The position numbers and the translations under genes are program-made. Below the pieces are notes generated by a model, which had not been told where the DNA came from, made no database searches, and saw only the letters and a list, made by a program, of their open reading frames with translations. Shown one piece after another: positions 63,426-64,000 of a stretch of 64,000 nt of DNA. The stretch's first letter is position 1. Each line of letters opens with the position of its first letter. The stretch lies in contig CAJNOI010000080.1 of assembly GCA_905250115.1 (NCBI GenBank), positions 1 to 64,000 of the forward strand, in the 5' to 3' direction. Source of the stretch: Adineta steineri (lineage: Eukaryota; Rotifera; Eurotatoria; Adinetida; Adinetidae).

Positions 63426-64000
63426 AAAATATTCTATATAAACTATGGGTATTTTAAGAAATGACAAATAAATATTTAATTAAAGATAAATCCTACAGTA
63501 ACTTGATCTGTAATTTTTCTTTTTTCATTGAAAGCAAAGTTTCATATTACTGAAAGTATCGTTAAGAAAGACTAATTATCTATTATTCTTATATTTAGTA
63601 TGAAATTCGAAATAAAATTTAAGGCACTTTCAAATAACAAATAATGTCTGAAAATTTATCTATAAAAATCTACTGTGAATTTTAAATGGCATATTTATAA
63701 ATCGTATGTAAAAGAAAAACATACTTGAAATTCTATCCATTATTACTGTTTTACTCCTACTGCATTTTAAACATATTATGCACATTAATCAGTATAGAAA
63801 TGAAAAGCAAGAATGTACCCAAAGTAAGCTCTTCTCCTAGACTTTGATTATAATCATAAAAATCTATCGTAAAGTTTTAAGTTCGACTAATAAATGTATA
63901 TAAGTTTGCTGCTGATCAAACTGAATCTAAAAATATTTATCTTATTTATTAGACAAATCCATCATTGTAATAATTCAAACGTTCTATTATTCTTCTTCAG
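63426..64000. other. Right-end AT-rich DNA
   Basis: About 575 bp with no exon I can support; probably an intron or 5' flank of the coiled-coil gene. Confidence 0.4.

Overview
The window is animal nuclear DNA, very AT-rich, with many short introns (mostly about 45-65 bp, GT-AG) in single-copy metazoan genes. The best guess is a bdelloid rotifer (Rotaria/Adineta-like). The reasons are interstitial CCCACA/TGTGGG repeats (TGTGGG is the bdelloid telomere repeat), a head-to-head palindromic gene pair, kelch/Thr-rich/Cys-rich surface proteins and a DUF5672 protein. This identification is inference; no rRNA or mitochondrial marker is present.

Layout. 0.2-4.5 kb: 5' part of TRRAP (minus; the rest lies left of the window). 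4.6-5.2 kb: MCTS1 (minus). 5.5-6.1 kb: unknown 164-aa protein (plus). 7.0-7.7 kb: unknown intronless Cys/His-rich protein (plus). 8.0-9.3 kb: Brambleberry/GEX1/KAR5-type nuclear-fusion protein (minus). 9.9-14.0 kb: COPB2 (minus). 15.3-16.9 kb: rhodopsin-class GPCR (minus). 19.3-21.0 kb: beta-TrCP (minus). 22.5-24.8 kb: SPOP-like MATH-BTB protein with a BTB domain split by a long insert (minus). 25.1-26.9 kb: adenosine kinase (minus). 29.2-30.4 kb: secreted beta-sandwich protein (plus). 33.0-34.0 kb: NHL propeller, 5' incomplete (minus). 35.5-38.4 kb: a stonustoxin-like (MACPF/CDC-type) protein fused in frame to a neuronal-calcium-sensor EF-hand module (minus), with a young hAT foldback element in one intron. 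41.2-43.6 kb: damaged kelch-family gene crossing a 100-N gap (minus). 44.8-46.3 kb: cathepsin L-like protease with a hydrophobic tail (plus). 46.6-50.0 kb: type II membrane kelch protein (minus). 50.8-52.4 kb: inverted pair of a 79-aa gene. 54.6-55.5 kb: DUF5672 protein inside a duplicated segment. 56.1-60.4 kb: dihydropyrimidine dehydrogenase (minus). 60.9-62.8 kb: eIF4E (minus). 63.0-63.4 kb: 3' end of a coiled-coil gene (minus).

The left third (0-27 kb) and the right end (56-63 kb) are conserved housekeeping and signalling genes: transcription (TRRAP), translation (MCTS1, eIF4E), COPI traffic, ubiquitin adaptors (beta-TrCP, SPOP-like), and purine and pyrimidine metabolism (ADK, DPYD). The middle, 27-56 kb, is accessory in character: secreted or surface proteins, gene duplication, inverted repeats and small mobile elements.

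The most unusual non-coding signal is a family of about 15 short (40-100 bp) hairpin-like elements scattered through introns and spacers. Their arms are telomere-like (TTGAGGGTGTGGGTG... / ...CACCCACACCCTCAA). One copy has grown into a (CCCACA)n array of about 75 bp. They may be MITE-like elements, or scars of telomere-sequence capture at breaks.
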